In this document: one piece after another, positions 51,662-60,491 of the stretch | Numbering within the stretch: position 1 is the stretch's first letter | Layout of the letters: each line of letters starts with the position of its first letter | Assembly: GCA_002368605.1 (NCBI GenBank) | Contig: DFEB01000069.1 | Span: 1 to 64,000 of the forward strand | Direction of reading: 5' to 3' | Source of the DNA: Treponema sp. UBA3813 | Lineage (GTDB): Bacteria > Spirochaetota > Spirochaetia > Treponematales > Treponemataceae | Length of the DNA stretch: 64,000 nucleotides | Position numbers and translations under genes: made by a program | Notes under the pieces: model-generated | Seen by the model: the letters and a program-made list of their open reading frames with translations, nothing else | What the model was told of the DNA's origin: nothing | Databases searched by the model: none

Positions 51662-52534
51662 ATGTTCAGTGATACCCATTTTCATTTCCATCATTTAATT
51701 GAGCGCGGATTGGACGGCGTTGAGATTTTAAGCCAGCTTGCAGAACGCAATACATTTTTCGGACTTGACATAGGCACCAGAAGCGATGATTTGCTCCGCC
51801 GTCATGTGCAGCTTCAGGAGACGGTGTCGCGATTGCCAGAAAATCTTCGTGAGGCCGCCGACCAAATGCTTTATTACAGCGCGGGGATCTGGCCGGATGT
51901 GGATGAAATCAAAAATCGCACTGAGGCAATGAAAAAACTGTCTGATTCAATCGAAGCCTTCGCCGACAAAAGCCATCTGGTGGCAATAGGCGAGTGCGGC
52001 CTTGATCATCACTGGAATCCTGGTGGGGCCGACGGAAGGTGCGAGAGCGATTTTGACCAGAGCGTTTACGAAGGCGAGCGCGAGCTTTTCCAAATGCAAA
52101 TTGATTTGGCGAAAAAAATGAATCTTCCTGTAATCGTTCACAGCCGGGATGCCTTTGAAGACACTCTTGACTGTATAAAAAACATGGGCTACCACAAGGG
52201 AATCATTCACTGTTATTCTTACGGAAAGGAAGAGGCGCGGCAATTTTTGGATTTAGGCTGGTACATTGCCTTTGGCGGCGCCACAACTTACACAAAAAAG
52301 GCAAAAATGGATGAAATGAAGGAGCTTCTTCGCTTTGTGCCGGATGACCGCATTTTAATGGAAACCGATTCGCCTTATCTTGCTCCAGTTCCCTTCCGTG
52401 GGCAGACTAATACCCCCGTCTTAATCGAGCATTGCTATCATTTCGTGGCTCAGGCAAGGGGTGTTTTGCCGAGTGAGTTGAGCCTTACGGTTGACAAAAA
52501 TATAAAATCGCTTTTTAGGTTTGAAAATGCTTGA
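51662..52534 (+). CDS. tatD: TatD-family metal-dependent DNase
   Basis: 290-residue TIM-barrel hydrolase. Metal ligands in DTHFHFHHL, GECGLDHHW, VIVHSRDAF, GIIHCYSYG and METDSPYLAP. Acts as a 3'-5' exonuclease or general deacylase in other species. The ATG follows TAGAAT by seven bases with no ribosome-binding site. A fragment like its last 23 codons recurs at 53671. Confidence 0.93.
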   Translation: MFSDTHFHFHHLIERGLDGVEILSQLAERNTFFGLDIGTRSDDLLRRHVQLQETVSRLPENLREAADQMLYYSAGIWPDVDEIKNRTEAMKKLSDSIEAFADKSHLVAIGECGLDHHWNPGGADGRCESDFDQSVYEGERELFQMQIDLAKKMNLPVIVHSRDAFEDTLDCIKNMGYHKGIIHCYSYGKEEARQFLDLGWYIAFGGATTYTKKAKMDEMKELLRFVPDDRILMETDSPYLAPVPFRGQTNTPVLIEHCYHFVAQARGVLPSELSLTVDKNIKSLFRFENA

Positions 52535-52577
52535 CAAAAATATATGGGGTATAGTTTTCTAGTAAAAGGAGTTTTTT

Positions 52578-53630
52578 ATGAAGAAAATTTTCAGTCAGTT
52601 TTTAATTTTTGCTTTTATCGGCTTGCTTTTTTCTTGTGCGAGCACGGGCAGTGTCGCCCGTCAAAAAAAATTGCTCGAACCAGAATTCACGATGGAAACA
52701 GGAAAGATTCTCGATGAAAATTGGGCTAAATATTATGACACAAACGATGAAATTTACCTTGAAAATATTATCGCCTACGCTGACACCGAGGATTTGTTCG
52801 TCAAGTCGGTGAATGCTGATTTCAAAAAACTTTCCGCCGACGAAAAATTTATGTCTATTATCAAAGAGTTTAACGGCGAAGTCAAAGATGGAAAGGTTGA
52901 ATTTCCTTTTGATTTTGAACTAATATCAGGCTTTCTTTTGCGAGATTCAGAAATGAAGGAATCGGCTGCTTATATTTATTCACTTTTCCCGATGGATTTG
53001 CTTGTTCGGGGAGCGAATAAATCCGCCGCTTTTTGGTCTTTGTGTTCCAACGCCGAGCAGTACGAGAATATCAATATCGCGCTTCAAAAGCATATTCCGT
53101 TTATGCGCGAAAAGGTTCGGAATACCTTCTATTTGTTCGGCGAGCTTGGGCTAGAGAAAGAAGTCGGCTATGCTAAGTCAGCAAAAGGAGCGGCGGCTTT
53201 TACAGATGGTTCCATTGCGGTCAGCGTTTTGCTTGTCCGTGACATAAAAGAGGCTCTTGGAAAATGGACTTCCGTTCCCGAGAGCGCTTCACCCGAAATC
53301 AGCACTGTCACAAAAGTCACAATGAAGGAAAATTTAATCGCGCCTTTCATTGCGTATAAAATTAATGATGACAAGGTAAAATTCCCTGTTTATTATGATG
53401 TGGAACTTGTAAAGCCAGACGGAACAATCTCAAATTCCTCAAAATCGATGAAAAATTTGCTTTTGGCTGATGCAAAGCCCGAAAAGGATTTGATTTACAC
53501 CGCGCCAGTCAACTGTGGCTTTGCCTTTGATGAATCAGACGAAAAAGGCTCATACACAATCCGGGTAAGCGTTTACACCAAAAAGAATGTCATCGCCGTG
53601 TTCGACCTTGACTTCAAACTTGAAAAATAA
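52578..53630 (+). CDS. lipoprotein of unknown function
   Basis: 350 residues. Signal peptide with lipobox GLLFSC (Cys20). Start ATG behind AAAAGGAG. Middle region helical; C-terminal part (YDVELVKPDGTISNSSKSMK) has an Ig-like look (ENLIAPFIAYKINDDKVKF). It lies between tatD and a duplicated tatD 3' fragment, so it was probably brought in or duplicated with tatD DNA. No family was recognised. Confidence 0.7.
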   Translation: MKKIFSQFLIFAFIGLLFSCASTGSVARQKKLLEPEFTMETGKILDENWAKYYDTNDEIYLENIIAYADTEDLFVKSVNADFKKLSADEKFMSIIKEFNGEVKDGKVEFPFDFELISGFLLRDSEMKESAAYIYSLFPMDLLVRGANKSAAFWSLCSNAEQYENINIALQKHIPFMREKVRNTFYLFGELGLEKEVGYAKSAKGAAAFTDGSIAVSVLLVRDIKEALGKWTSVPESASPEISTVTKVTMKENLIAPFIAYKINDDKVKFPVYYDVELVKPDGTISNSSKSMKNLLLADAKPEKDLIYTAPVNCGFAFDESDEKGSYTIRVSVYTKKNVIAVFDLDFKLEK

Positions 53631-53670
53631 AAAAACGGATGCCACAAATCGCCGCGCCAGAAGAACTGTC

Positions 53671-53742
53671 TTTGCGAGTTTTTTGCCGAGCGAGTTGAGC
53701 GTGATAGTCGATAAAAATATCCGTAAGCTTTTCAAGATTTAG
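53671..53742 (+). pseudogene. duplicated 3' end of tatD
   Basis: In frame it reads FLPSELSVIVDKNIRKLFKI then stop, against VLPSELSLTVDKNIKSLFRF at the tatD C-terminus (residues about 265-287). About 70 bp are recognisable. No tatD body precedes it. Its stop codon overlaps the vapC stop codon on the other strand. Confidence 0.85.
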
Positions 53743-54200
53743 TCGAACCAATTTTCAACTTGCAAGTCGCTTACTTCTTGGATTGCCTCGAAGTGCTTTG
53801 CGTTCCTTGTGACCAAAACCATGTGGTTTGCGAGAGCGATTGCGGCAATCATGCTGTCATCAAGCTGGGTCGGTTTGCCCTGTTTTTCGAGTTTTGCCCG
53901 CAATTCTGCATGAATTTCCGCTGCTCTCTTTGTGTATGTTTTTATTTTGAATTCGCTTTCTATGTCATTGCGCAGAAAATCTTGAAGGTAGCGTTTGTTG
54001 TGACCATCTTCAAGCCGATACATTCCGAACAACAATTCTTGCCATACAACGGTGCAGATTGCCCAATCTGATACATGCTCGACCATTTTTTTGAGAACAT
54101 TGGAATTTGCCTTTCGCCTTATAAGTTCAGAAATGATGTTGGAATCAAGCAAGTAATGGGGGGCTTCTTCGTCAATTTCGTTTGTATTTTGTTCGCTCAA
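53739..54200 (-). CDS. vapC: PIN-domain toxin VapC
   Basis: Ribonuclease toxin of 153 residues. Acidic PIN residues are visible: LLDSNIISELI, WQELLFG, LDDSMIAAIALAN and TRNAKHF. It starts inside the end of the antitoxin gene (four-base overlap), as usual for vapBC. The RNA target is unknown. Ends on the tatD fragment. Confidence 0.92.
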   Translation of the reverse strand: MSEQNTNEIDEEAPHYLLDSNIISELIRRKANSNVLKKMVEHVSDWAICTVVWQELLFGMYRLEDGHNKRYLQDFLRNDIESEFKIKTYTKRAAEIHAELRAKLEKQGKPTQLDDSMIAAIALANHMVLVTRNAKHFEAIQEVSDLQVENWFD

Positions 54201-54502
54201 TCGTCAAACACTCCTGCAAAAACATCAGTTTCGTAAGTGTCGATAGTGTTGTCGCGCACATTAAAAATCCTGTCGATTTCTTCGTCGGTGAGTGTCGGAT
54301 TCATTTCCTTCTGCCTTTGGGCAATTTTCTCTAAAAATGTGAGTTTCGGTTTTTGGGAAATGAATTCGTTGTATTGCTCGAAAGAAATGAGAACCGCGAC
54401 ATTTTTGTTATGACGGGAAATAAAAACAGGCTCGCGATTTTCGGCTTTGTGAATAAAAAACGGTAATTTGTTCTTTGCCTCAAAGATTGGAATTGCATTC
54501 AT
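54197..54502 (-). CDS. Phd/YefM-type antitoxin
   Basis: 101 residues from ATG 54502 behind AAGGAGG. N-terminal Phd/YefM fold (IPIFEAKNKLPFFIHKAENR; VFISRHNKNVAVLISFEQY) for DNA binding and autoregulation, C-terminal acidic tail (DVFAGVFDD) to wrap the toxin. Forms a module with the overlapping vapC. Confidence 0.88.
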   Translation of the reverse strand: MNAIPIFEAKNKLPFFIHKAENREPVFISRHNKNVAVLISFEQYNEFISQKPKLTFLEKIAQRQKEMNPTLTDEEIDRIFNVRDNTIDTYETDVFAGVFDD

Positions 54503-54582
54503 AAAACGCCTCCTTGTCGCCAATTATGTCACATTATAGCTATTCTGTCAAATTTAATATAGCCAGAATTGTGGAGATTCCT

Positions 54583-54623
54583 CAAAAAAAATCAGCCAAG
54601 TCTCATTTTCAGAAACATGGCTG
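54583..54623 (-). terminator. intrinsic terminator of pgi
   Basis: On the minus strand TCAGCCA (54623-54617) pairs with TGGCTGA (54597-54591), then a run of eight T. Confidence 0.8.
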
Positions 54624-54647
54624 AGCGAAGTTATTTAAACTGATTGC

Positions 54648-56234
54648 TTACAATGAGAGCAATTCCGTATAAGCCTTTAATGCGTCTTTTGCCTCACCTG
54701 AAAGGACTGTTTTTGCCAGCTTTTTACCCAGCTGAACGCCTTCCTGATCAAAGCTGTTTACATTCCATACAAATCCCTGGAACATTACTTTGTTTTCGTA
54801 GTGGGCGAGAAGGGCGCCAAGACTTTTTGGCGTGAGCTGTTTTCCGTAGATAAGGCTTGAAGGTCTGTCACCGGCGAAAGTTTTGTTGGGGTCAGAGTCG
54901 TCTTTGCCGCAGGCGAAAGCCATAATCTGAGCCGTGACATTCGCTCCCAGTTTTTTCTGGCTTGTAGAGCCTTCGATTACCACATCGCTTCCAGCCTGAT
55001 TCTCTGCAAAGGCGATGAACTGCAAGGGCACGATGTCCGTTCCCTGATGAAGAAGCTGGTAGAATGAGTGCTGTCCGTTTGTTCCGGGCTCACCGAAAAT
55101 GACCGGGCCTGTGAGATAGTCGATTTTATCGCCGAAGCGGTTTACGCTCTTTCCGTTTGATTCCATGTCGAGCTGCTGTAAGTGAGCGGGGAAGCGTGAA
55201 AGAGCTTGTGAATATGGAAGGACTGCCGTTGCAGGATAGCCCTGAACATTGCGCTCGTAGACTCCGATGAGGGCATCCAGCATGGCCGGGTTTTTGAGCA
55301 AGTCTTTGTTTGTGGCAAGTTTGTCTTCTTCTGCGGCACCTTTGAGGAAGTCGTCGAAGACTTTTGCGCCGAATGCGAGTGAAAGGACTGCCCCTCCGAC
55401 TCCAGAAGTTGAAGAGTAGCGGCCTCCGATGTAGTCGTCCATATAGAAGGCTTCGAGATAGTCCGGGTTGTGAGCCAGGGGAGAAGTCTCAGAAGTGACG
55501 GCAATCATGTGCTTTGAGGGATTAAGACCTGCTTTTTTCAGGGCATCCTTTACGAAAGACTCGTTTGTGAGGGTTTCGAGAGTAGTTCCTGATTTTGAGA
55601 CTAGAATGAAGATTGCGTGAGCGAGATCCGTTGAGGCGAGAACTGCCGCAGCGTCGTCAGGGTCAACATTGGAGATGAACTTTGCCTCCATTTTGAAGGT
55701 CTTGTTTGCCTTTGCCCAGTTTTCAAGGGCAAGGTACATTGCACGAGGCCCCAGGTCTGAGCCGCCGATACCAATCTGGACGACCGTCGTGAATTTTTCG
55801 CCCTTTGCATTTACGATTTTTCCAGAGTGGACTTTTTCGGCGAATTCAGCGATTCGTTTCTGCTCTTTAAGGTAAAATTCCCGCTTGTTCACGCCGTCAG
55901 CCTTTACGTCGTTTCCCAATTGGCCACGGCAAAGGTGATGAAGAACCATGCGCTTTTCGCCAGTGTTGATTACGGCTCCATTGTAGGTTTCAGCGAATTT
56001 TTCTGTGAGCTGGGCCTCGTCTGCCAGTTCTTTAAGGACTGAAATGACTTTATCGTCAACCTGTTTTGCCGCATAGTTGTAGGTAAGTCCTGCTCCCATA
56101 GGAACGGCGCATTTTTTTACGCGGTCAGCTGCATTTGCAGATGAAAGCTCTTTTTTGACGCTCACGGCATTTTTGAGCGACTGAAGTTTTTTGTAAGAAG
56201 AAAGTTTGTCAAGATTTTCCCAAGTAATAGCCAT
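54648..56234 (-). CDS. pgi: glucose-6-phosphate isomerase
   Basis: Interconverts glucose 6-phosphate and fructose 6-phosphate in glycolysis. 528 residues. VQIGIGGSDLGPRAM, GTTLETLTNESFV, GGRYSSTSGVGGAV and the C-terminal lysine motif (FDQEGVQLGKKLA) are diagnostic. AGAGG lies seven bases before the ATG. Single gene with its own terminator. Confidence 0.97.
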   Translation of the reverse strand: MAITWENLDKLSSYKKLQSLKNAVSVKKELSSANAADRVKKCAVPMGAGLTYNYAAKQVDDKVISVLKELADEAQLTEKFAETYNGAVINTGEKRMVLHHLCRGQLGNDVKADGVNKREFYLKEQKRIAEFAEKVHSGKIVNAKGEKFTTVVQIGIGGSDLGPRAMYLALENWAKANKTFKMEAKFISNVDPDDAAAVLASTDLAHAIFILVSKSGTTLETLTNESFVKDALKKAGLNPSKHMIAVTSETSPLAHNPDYLEAFYMDDYIGGRYSSTSGVGGAVLSLAFGAKVFDDFLKGAAEEDKLATNKDLLKNPAMLDALIGVYERNVQGYPATAVLPYSQALSRFPAHLQQLDMESNGKSVNRFGDKIDYLTGPVIFGEPGTNGQHSFYQLLHQGTDIVPLQFIAFAENQAGSDVVIEGSTSQKKLGANVTAQIMAFACGKDDSDPNKTFAGDRPSSLIYGKQLTPKSLGALLAHYENKVMFQGFVWNVNSFDQEGVQLGKKLAKTVLSGEAKDALKAYTELLSL

Positions 56235-56308
56235 TATTTGCCTCTTTTTTTGAAAAATATATGAGTTTATTCTATCATGACTTTAGAAAATATGGTACAG
56301 TTTATTTT

Positions 56309-57712
56309 ATGGATAATACACAAAATCGTAACACTTTCTCTTCTTCATTTGGTTTTGTCCTGGCTGCGGCAGGAAGTGCTGTCGGTCTCGGCAATATCTG
56401 GCGTTTTCCTTATCTGGCTGCAAAAGATGGCGGAGGCTTGTTTCTGGTTATTTATTTGATTCTTGCCGTTACATTCGGTTTTGCCCTTCTTACTACGGAA
56501 GTTGCGATTGGCCGAAAAACAAAGCAGAGCCCTCTAACAGCCTACAAAAATCTTCATGCAAAATGGGGCTGGCTTGGTAAAATTGCCTGCATCATTCCCA
56601 TGATGATTATGCCTTACTATTGTGTCATCGGTGGTTGGGTTTTAAAATATGCTGTGGCTTTCGTAACGGGACAGGGAGCAAGTGCGGCAGCTGACTCTTA
56701 CTTTAGCGGTTTCATCACTTCGTCTGTTTCTCCTATTGTCTACACATTCATTTTCCTTTTTATTTCCTGCTATATTATTTACCGCGGTGTCAAAAAAGGA
56801 ATCGAAGCTCTTTCAAAAATCCTCATGCCGATTCTTGTCGTGCTTATCATAGGAATTTCAATTTTCGCCCTTACAATGAGCCATACAGATGATTCTGGTA
56901 GTGTTCGCACAGGCTTGCAGGGACTCAAAATTTTCGTTATCCCTGATTTTACAGGTCTTACCCTCAACTCCTTCATGATTACACTCATGGACGCCATGGG
57001 CCAGCTTTTCTACAGTCTGAGTGTCGCCATGGGTATTATGATTGCTTACGGCTCTTATGTCCGCGATGAGTCAAATCTCGTCAAGTCAATCAACAGAATC
57101 GAAATCTTTGATACGGCAGTGGCAATCCTTGCAGGTCTCATGATTATTCCGACCGTATTCGTCTTTATGGGACGGGAGGGCGTGAATGCCTCAGGTCCGG
57201 GCCTTATGTTCGTTGCAATGCCGAAAATCTTCGCACAGATGGGAATTGTCGGCACATTCGTAGGTGCTCTTTTCTTTATCATGGTATTCTTCGCCGCGAT
57301 AACAAGCTCCATCTCAATTCTGGAGGCAGTCGTCTCCAGCTTTATGGACGAATTTAAAATCTCCCGCCGTCGTGCGGTAGTGTATGAGGGGGGATTTGCG
57401 CTTCTTCTCGGAATCCTTGTTTGTCTTGGCTACAATGCCCTTTATTTCGAGGTAAAACTTCCCAACGGTGTCACAGCTCAGATTCTTGATATCATGGACT
57501 ACATCAGCAACAACATTCTCATGCCGATTGTTTCTATTGGGACTTGTCTGCTCATTGGCTGGATTTTAAAGCCAAAAACGGTCATTGAGGAAGCCTGCAA
57601 AAACGGCGAGAATTTCATCCGTCACAACTTGTATGTATTCATGGTGAAATTTGCCGCTCCCTTCCTTCTTGTGATTTTGTTCTTGAAGAGTCTTGGAATC
57701 CTTAATTTTTAG
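56309..57712 (+). CDS. neurotransmitter:sodium symporter family transporter
   Basis: Na+-coupled amino-acid carrier of the SNF/LeuT fold, 467 residues, about 11-12 membrane segments. AAAGSAVGLGNIWRFPYLA is the TM1 signature, and GGGLFLVIYLI follows. The start is ATG 56309, with an extended -10 TGGTACAGT seven bases upstream and no ribosome-binding site; the in-frame ATG at 56261 lies upstream of that promoter. Substrate unknown. Confidence 0.92.
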   Translation: MDNTQNRNTFSSSFGFVLAAAGSAVGLGNIWRFPYLAAKDGGGLFLVIYLILAVTFGFALLTTEVAIGRKTKQSPLTAYKNLHAKWGWLGKIACIIPMMIMPYYCVIGGWVLKYAVAFVTGQGASAAADSYFSGFITSSVSPIVYTFIFLFISCYIIYRGVKKGIEALSKILMPILVVLIIGISIFALTMSHTDDSGSVRTGLQGLKIFVIPDFTGLTLNSFMITLMDAMGQLFYSLSVAMGIMIAYGSYVRDESNLVKSINRIEIFDTAVAILAGLMIIPTVFVFMGREGVNASGPGLMFVAMPKIFAQMGIVGTFVGALFFIMVFFAAITSSISILEAVVSSFMDEFKISRRRAVVYEGGFALLLGILVCLGYNALYFEVKLPNGVTAQILDIMDYISNNILMPIVSIGTCLLIGWILKPKTVIEEACKNGENFIRHNLYVFMVKFAAPFLLVILFLKSLGILNF

Positions 57713-57824
57713 GGCGTAACCGCCGCTTTGCGGCGGTCGGGCTATTCAGGGTTCCGCGCTTCCGCGCTTCATTCTTCCGCTCGCTTCAGAACGGCTTTGC
57801 CGCCCTTCCTATCCCTTACGCAGT
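57713..57824 (-). repeat. palindromic repeat family, copy 6
   Basis: Minus-strand reading: GCGTAAGGGATAGGAAGGGC, GGCAAAGCCGTTCTGAAGCG, GGAAGAATGAAGCGCGG, GCGGAACCCTGAATAGCCCG, then hairpin CCGCC-GCAAA-GGCGG. It fills the whole gap between the symporter stop and sufU and contains the sufU stop codon. Confidence 0.85.
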
Positions 57825-58289
57825 CGGGCAGTCAGGATGTGCTGCCGATGCTGATGCTGTCTCTTTTTTGAGTCCAAGCATTTCCCGCATGGTTCGCCAG
57901 CCTAATTCTGCGCATTTGACTCTGGCTGGCATGTGCTGGATTTCCCTTAATGCGCTGGCTTCGTCAAGTTCTTCTATTTCTTCGTCGGTGACACTTCCCT
58001 GAATCATTCCCATAAAGATTTCGCACAGGCGCAAGGCTTCTTTTTCGTCTTTACCGATGATTAAATCAAGCATCATGTCGCAGCTTGCCTGAGAAATGGC
58101 GCAGCCACTTCCAGTGAAGGCACCGTCAGAGATTTTGCCGTCCTGAGTTTTTAGGGTGAGTGTGATGTTGTCGCCGCAGCTGGGATTTACGCCCTGTAGA
58201 GAAAGATTTGCCCCTGCTAAATCACTTTTATGGGCGGGATTGATATTGTGTTCGTTTAAAATTTCGCGATAAAGTTCTTTAAGTTCCAT
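57816..58289 (-). CDS. sufU: SufU-like iron-sulfur scaffold / sulfur-transfer protein
   Basis: 157 residues. Cysteine ligands in NPSCGDNI, GSGCAISQASCDMM and RVKCAELGWRTM, with the SufU-type insert. It delivers sulfur from the cysteine desulfurase to SufBCD. TAGAAT ends six bases before the ATG (58301-58296), so the message is probably leaderless. The C-terminus runs into the palindromic repeat, which provides the stop codon. Separated from sufC by 4.6 kb of other genes. Confidence 0.9.
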   Translation of the reverse strand: MELKELYREILNEHNINPAHKSDLAGANLSLQGVNPSCGDNITLTLKTQDGKISDGAFTGSGCAISQASCDMMLDLIIGKDEKEALRLCEIFMGMIQGSVTDEEIEELDEASALREIQHMPARVKCAELGWRTMREMLGLKKETASASAAHPDCPTA

Positions 58290-58328
58290 AAGTTTATTCT
58301 ATCGTTTTTACTTTTTTCATGGAATATG

Positions 58329-59669
58329 CTATTTCTTTTTGGGTAAAGTCAGGGTGAATTCTGCCCATTTTCCGACTTCGCTGTCTGCGATGAGAGTACC
58401 GCCGTGGTCACTGGCGATTGTCCTCGCTATTGCAAGACCCAGTCCGTAGCCGCCTGTTTTTCGCACTCTGGAAGAGTCTGAACGGTAAAAGCGCAAAAAG
58501 ATTTTCTCAAGTTCATCTTTTTGAATTCCCGCGCCTGTATTGTGTACTTTGTAGACAATTTTCTGACCTTCGGAGTATGCCTTCACGGTGATTTTTGCTC
58601 CGCTCTCAGAATTTTTGATTGCGTTGTCCACAAGAATGATAAAAACCTGTTTGAGAGATTTTTCATCGCCGTTACAGGAAATACCTTTTTCTATGTCTAA
58701 TTCCAGCGTTTTTCCAGATTCAAAGGCAACTACTTCAAAAGGAAGCACGGAATTTTCGACCGCATTGGAGAAATCGAAATCGGAAAAAGTGAGTTCATTG
58801 CGTCCGGCGTCATTTTTGGCCAGATAGAGCAGGTCTTTTACAAGTTCGCCCATTCGTTTGTTTTCGGTTTTAATGTATTCCAACCATTTGTTGTTTTGAA
58901 TCTCACTTTCAAGGACATCAATGTTTGCTCCGATAACGGCAATTGGTGTTTTTAGTTCGTGGCTTGCATCGGCAATAAATTGCTTTTGCTTTTCAAAGGC
59001 TTCTTTTGCTGGACGAACCATGTATTTTGAAGTCGGAATCGAAATTAGAACTGACAAAACTATGCTCATGAAATAAAGCAAGCCAGAATAAATATAAAGT
59101 TTACCCAAAGTTTTTAATTCTGAGCTTCGGTTTAGAAGACATATCAGTTGTTCGGCTTCAGAAAGTGATGTAATGCAGTACATTACTCCGCCGATATTAC
59201 CGCACATTTCATCTTTGTTGATAATCTGATGAATAAGCAGGTTTATTTCTTCAGTCGTGTAATTGAGGGGAAAATCCTGAATTACTTCGAGAATTTCCCC
59301 TTCGTTTGTGATACGGACGGAAAAATAATTCCGTAGGTTTTCTTTGTTTTCTTGCTCCGGGCGAAAGAAAATTGGTAAATTCTGAAGAAAATCTTCTGGA
59401 TGGGCGCGGCTTGCAGAGGAAGTCGCGTCTATGTCGTCAAAATTTTCGTAGCGGGGAAAGTCATCTTGCTTCATTTTATTGTCCATGGGGCGTGGCCTTG
59501 GACGATGGCCTCCATTTTTCACAAGATATGTGAGAAATGCTTTCGCTTCCTGATTTTCTCTTCGGGTAATTGTGACATTGAGCGAGATAAAAATAATCGC
59601 AAATACAATCATCTCAATGAGAATCATTGAATAAACAAATTTAAATTGAAGTTGTTTGATGACTTTCAT
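58329..59669 (-). CDS. membrane sensor histidine kinase
   Basis: 446 residues, two membrane helices (about 12-34 and 195-215) around a periplasmic domain with a His/Pro/Arg-rich segment (GGHRPRPRPMDNK). HisKA with H237 in ASHELKTPIAVIGAN; ATPase with HNTGAGI and TGGYGLGLAIART. It lies 12 bases after the response-regulator stop. Signal unknown; the His-rich segment might bind metal. Confidence 0.92.
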   Translation of the reverse strand: MKVIKQLQFKFVYSMILIEMIVFAIIFISLNVTITRRENQEAKAFLTYLVKNGGHRPRPRPMDNKMKQDDFPRYENFDDIDATSSASRAHPEDFLQNLPIFFRPEQENKENLRNYFSVRITNEGEILEVIQDFPLNYTTEEINLLIHQIINKDEMCGNIGGVMYCITSLSEAEQLICLLNRSSELKTLGKLYIYSGLLYFMSIVLSVLISIPTSKYMVRPAKEAFEKQKQFIADASHELKTPIAVIGANIDVLESEIQNNKWLEYIKTENKRMGELVKDLLYLAKNDAGRNELTFSDFDFSNAVENSVLPFEVVAFESGKTLELDIEKGISCNGDEKSLKQVFIILVDNAIKNSESGAKITVKAYSEGQKIVYKVHNTGAGIQKDELEKIFLRFYRSDSSRVRKTGGYGLGLAIARTIASDHGGTLIADSEVGKWAEFTLTLPKKK

Positions 59670-59681
59670 ACTTTCCTGTTT

Positions 59682-60362
59682 TTAGCGGGTTTCGTCTTCA
59701 AGCGAATAACCGATTCCGCGTGCAGTACGAATTCTAATGCCAACTTTGAGATTTTCAATCTTTTTTCGAATAAAAGATATATAGACCTCAACATTATTGT
59801 ACTCGGCATTGGATTCTCCGCCCCAGATTTTTTCGATGAGTTGCTCCTTTGTAATAATCTGGTGGGGATTTTCAAAAAGCAGGTCGAGAATCTGATATTC
59901 TTTGAGAGAAAGTTTGATTGCTTCACCGTCTGCTGACTGAAGCTCGCAGTTCTTTTTGTTGAGGGTAAGGTCGCCGAAAGTCACAGAGTCGTCTTTAAGC
60001 TCTCCCTTGCGTCTTGAAAGGGCGCGCACACGGGCCAGAAGCTCATCGCTTGAGAATGGTTTTGTAAGGTAATCGTCCGCGCCTGCATCAAGACCTGTGA
60101 TTTTATCCGAAACATCGTCCTTTGCTGTGAGGAAAATCACAGGAACATTATTATGGTTTTCGCGTAAGGTTTTGAGAATGGAAATGCCATCGATTCCCGG
60201 AAGCATAATGTCCAAAATGAGGACATCATAAATTCCTGATTCGGCAAATTTTAATCCTTCTTTGCCGTCAAGAACCGCATCAATGCTGATTCTGTTCTTT
60301 TTAAAAATCTCAACAAGAGCCTGTGAGAGTCCTTCTTCGTCTTCAACTAACAATACTCGCAT
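59682..60362 (-). CDS. OmpR-family response regulator
   Basis: 226 residues from ATG 60362 behind CGGAGGA. Receiver with VEDEE, D51 in LILDIMLPGIDG and Lys in YLTKPFSS; winged-helix with VEVYISFIRKKIENL and RGIGYSLE. The upstream start at 60392 lies before the ribosome-binding site and is rejected. First gene of the two-component operon. Confidence 0.93.
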   Translation of the reverse strand: MRVLLVEDEEGLSQALVEIFKKNRISIDAVLDGKEGLKFAESGIYDVLILDIMLPGIDGISILKTLRENHNNVPVIFLTAKDDVSDKITGLDAGADDYLTKPFSSDELLARVRALSRRKGELKDDSVTFGDLTLNKKNCELQSADGEAIKLSLKEYQILDLLFENPHQIITKEQLIEKIWGGESNAEYNNVEVYISFIRKKIENLKVGIRIRTARGIGYSLEDETR

Positions 60363-60491
60363 ATTTTCCTCCGAAAATAAAAATCTCAGCAACTTTTTGT
60401 ATAAGAATAGAATAAACCCACTTGCCTTATAAACTCTTAAAATATACTAAAAATAAACTGAAAATTTAAAATTTTGTATAATGCAATTATT

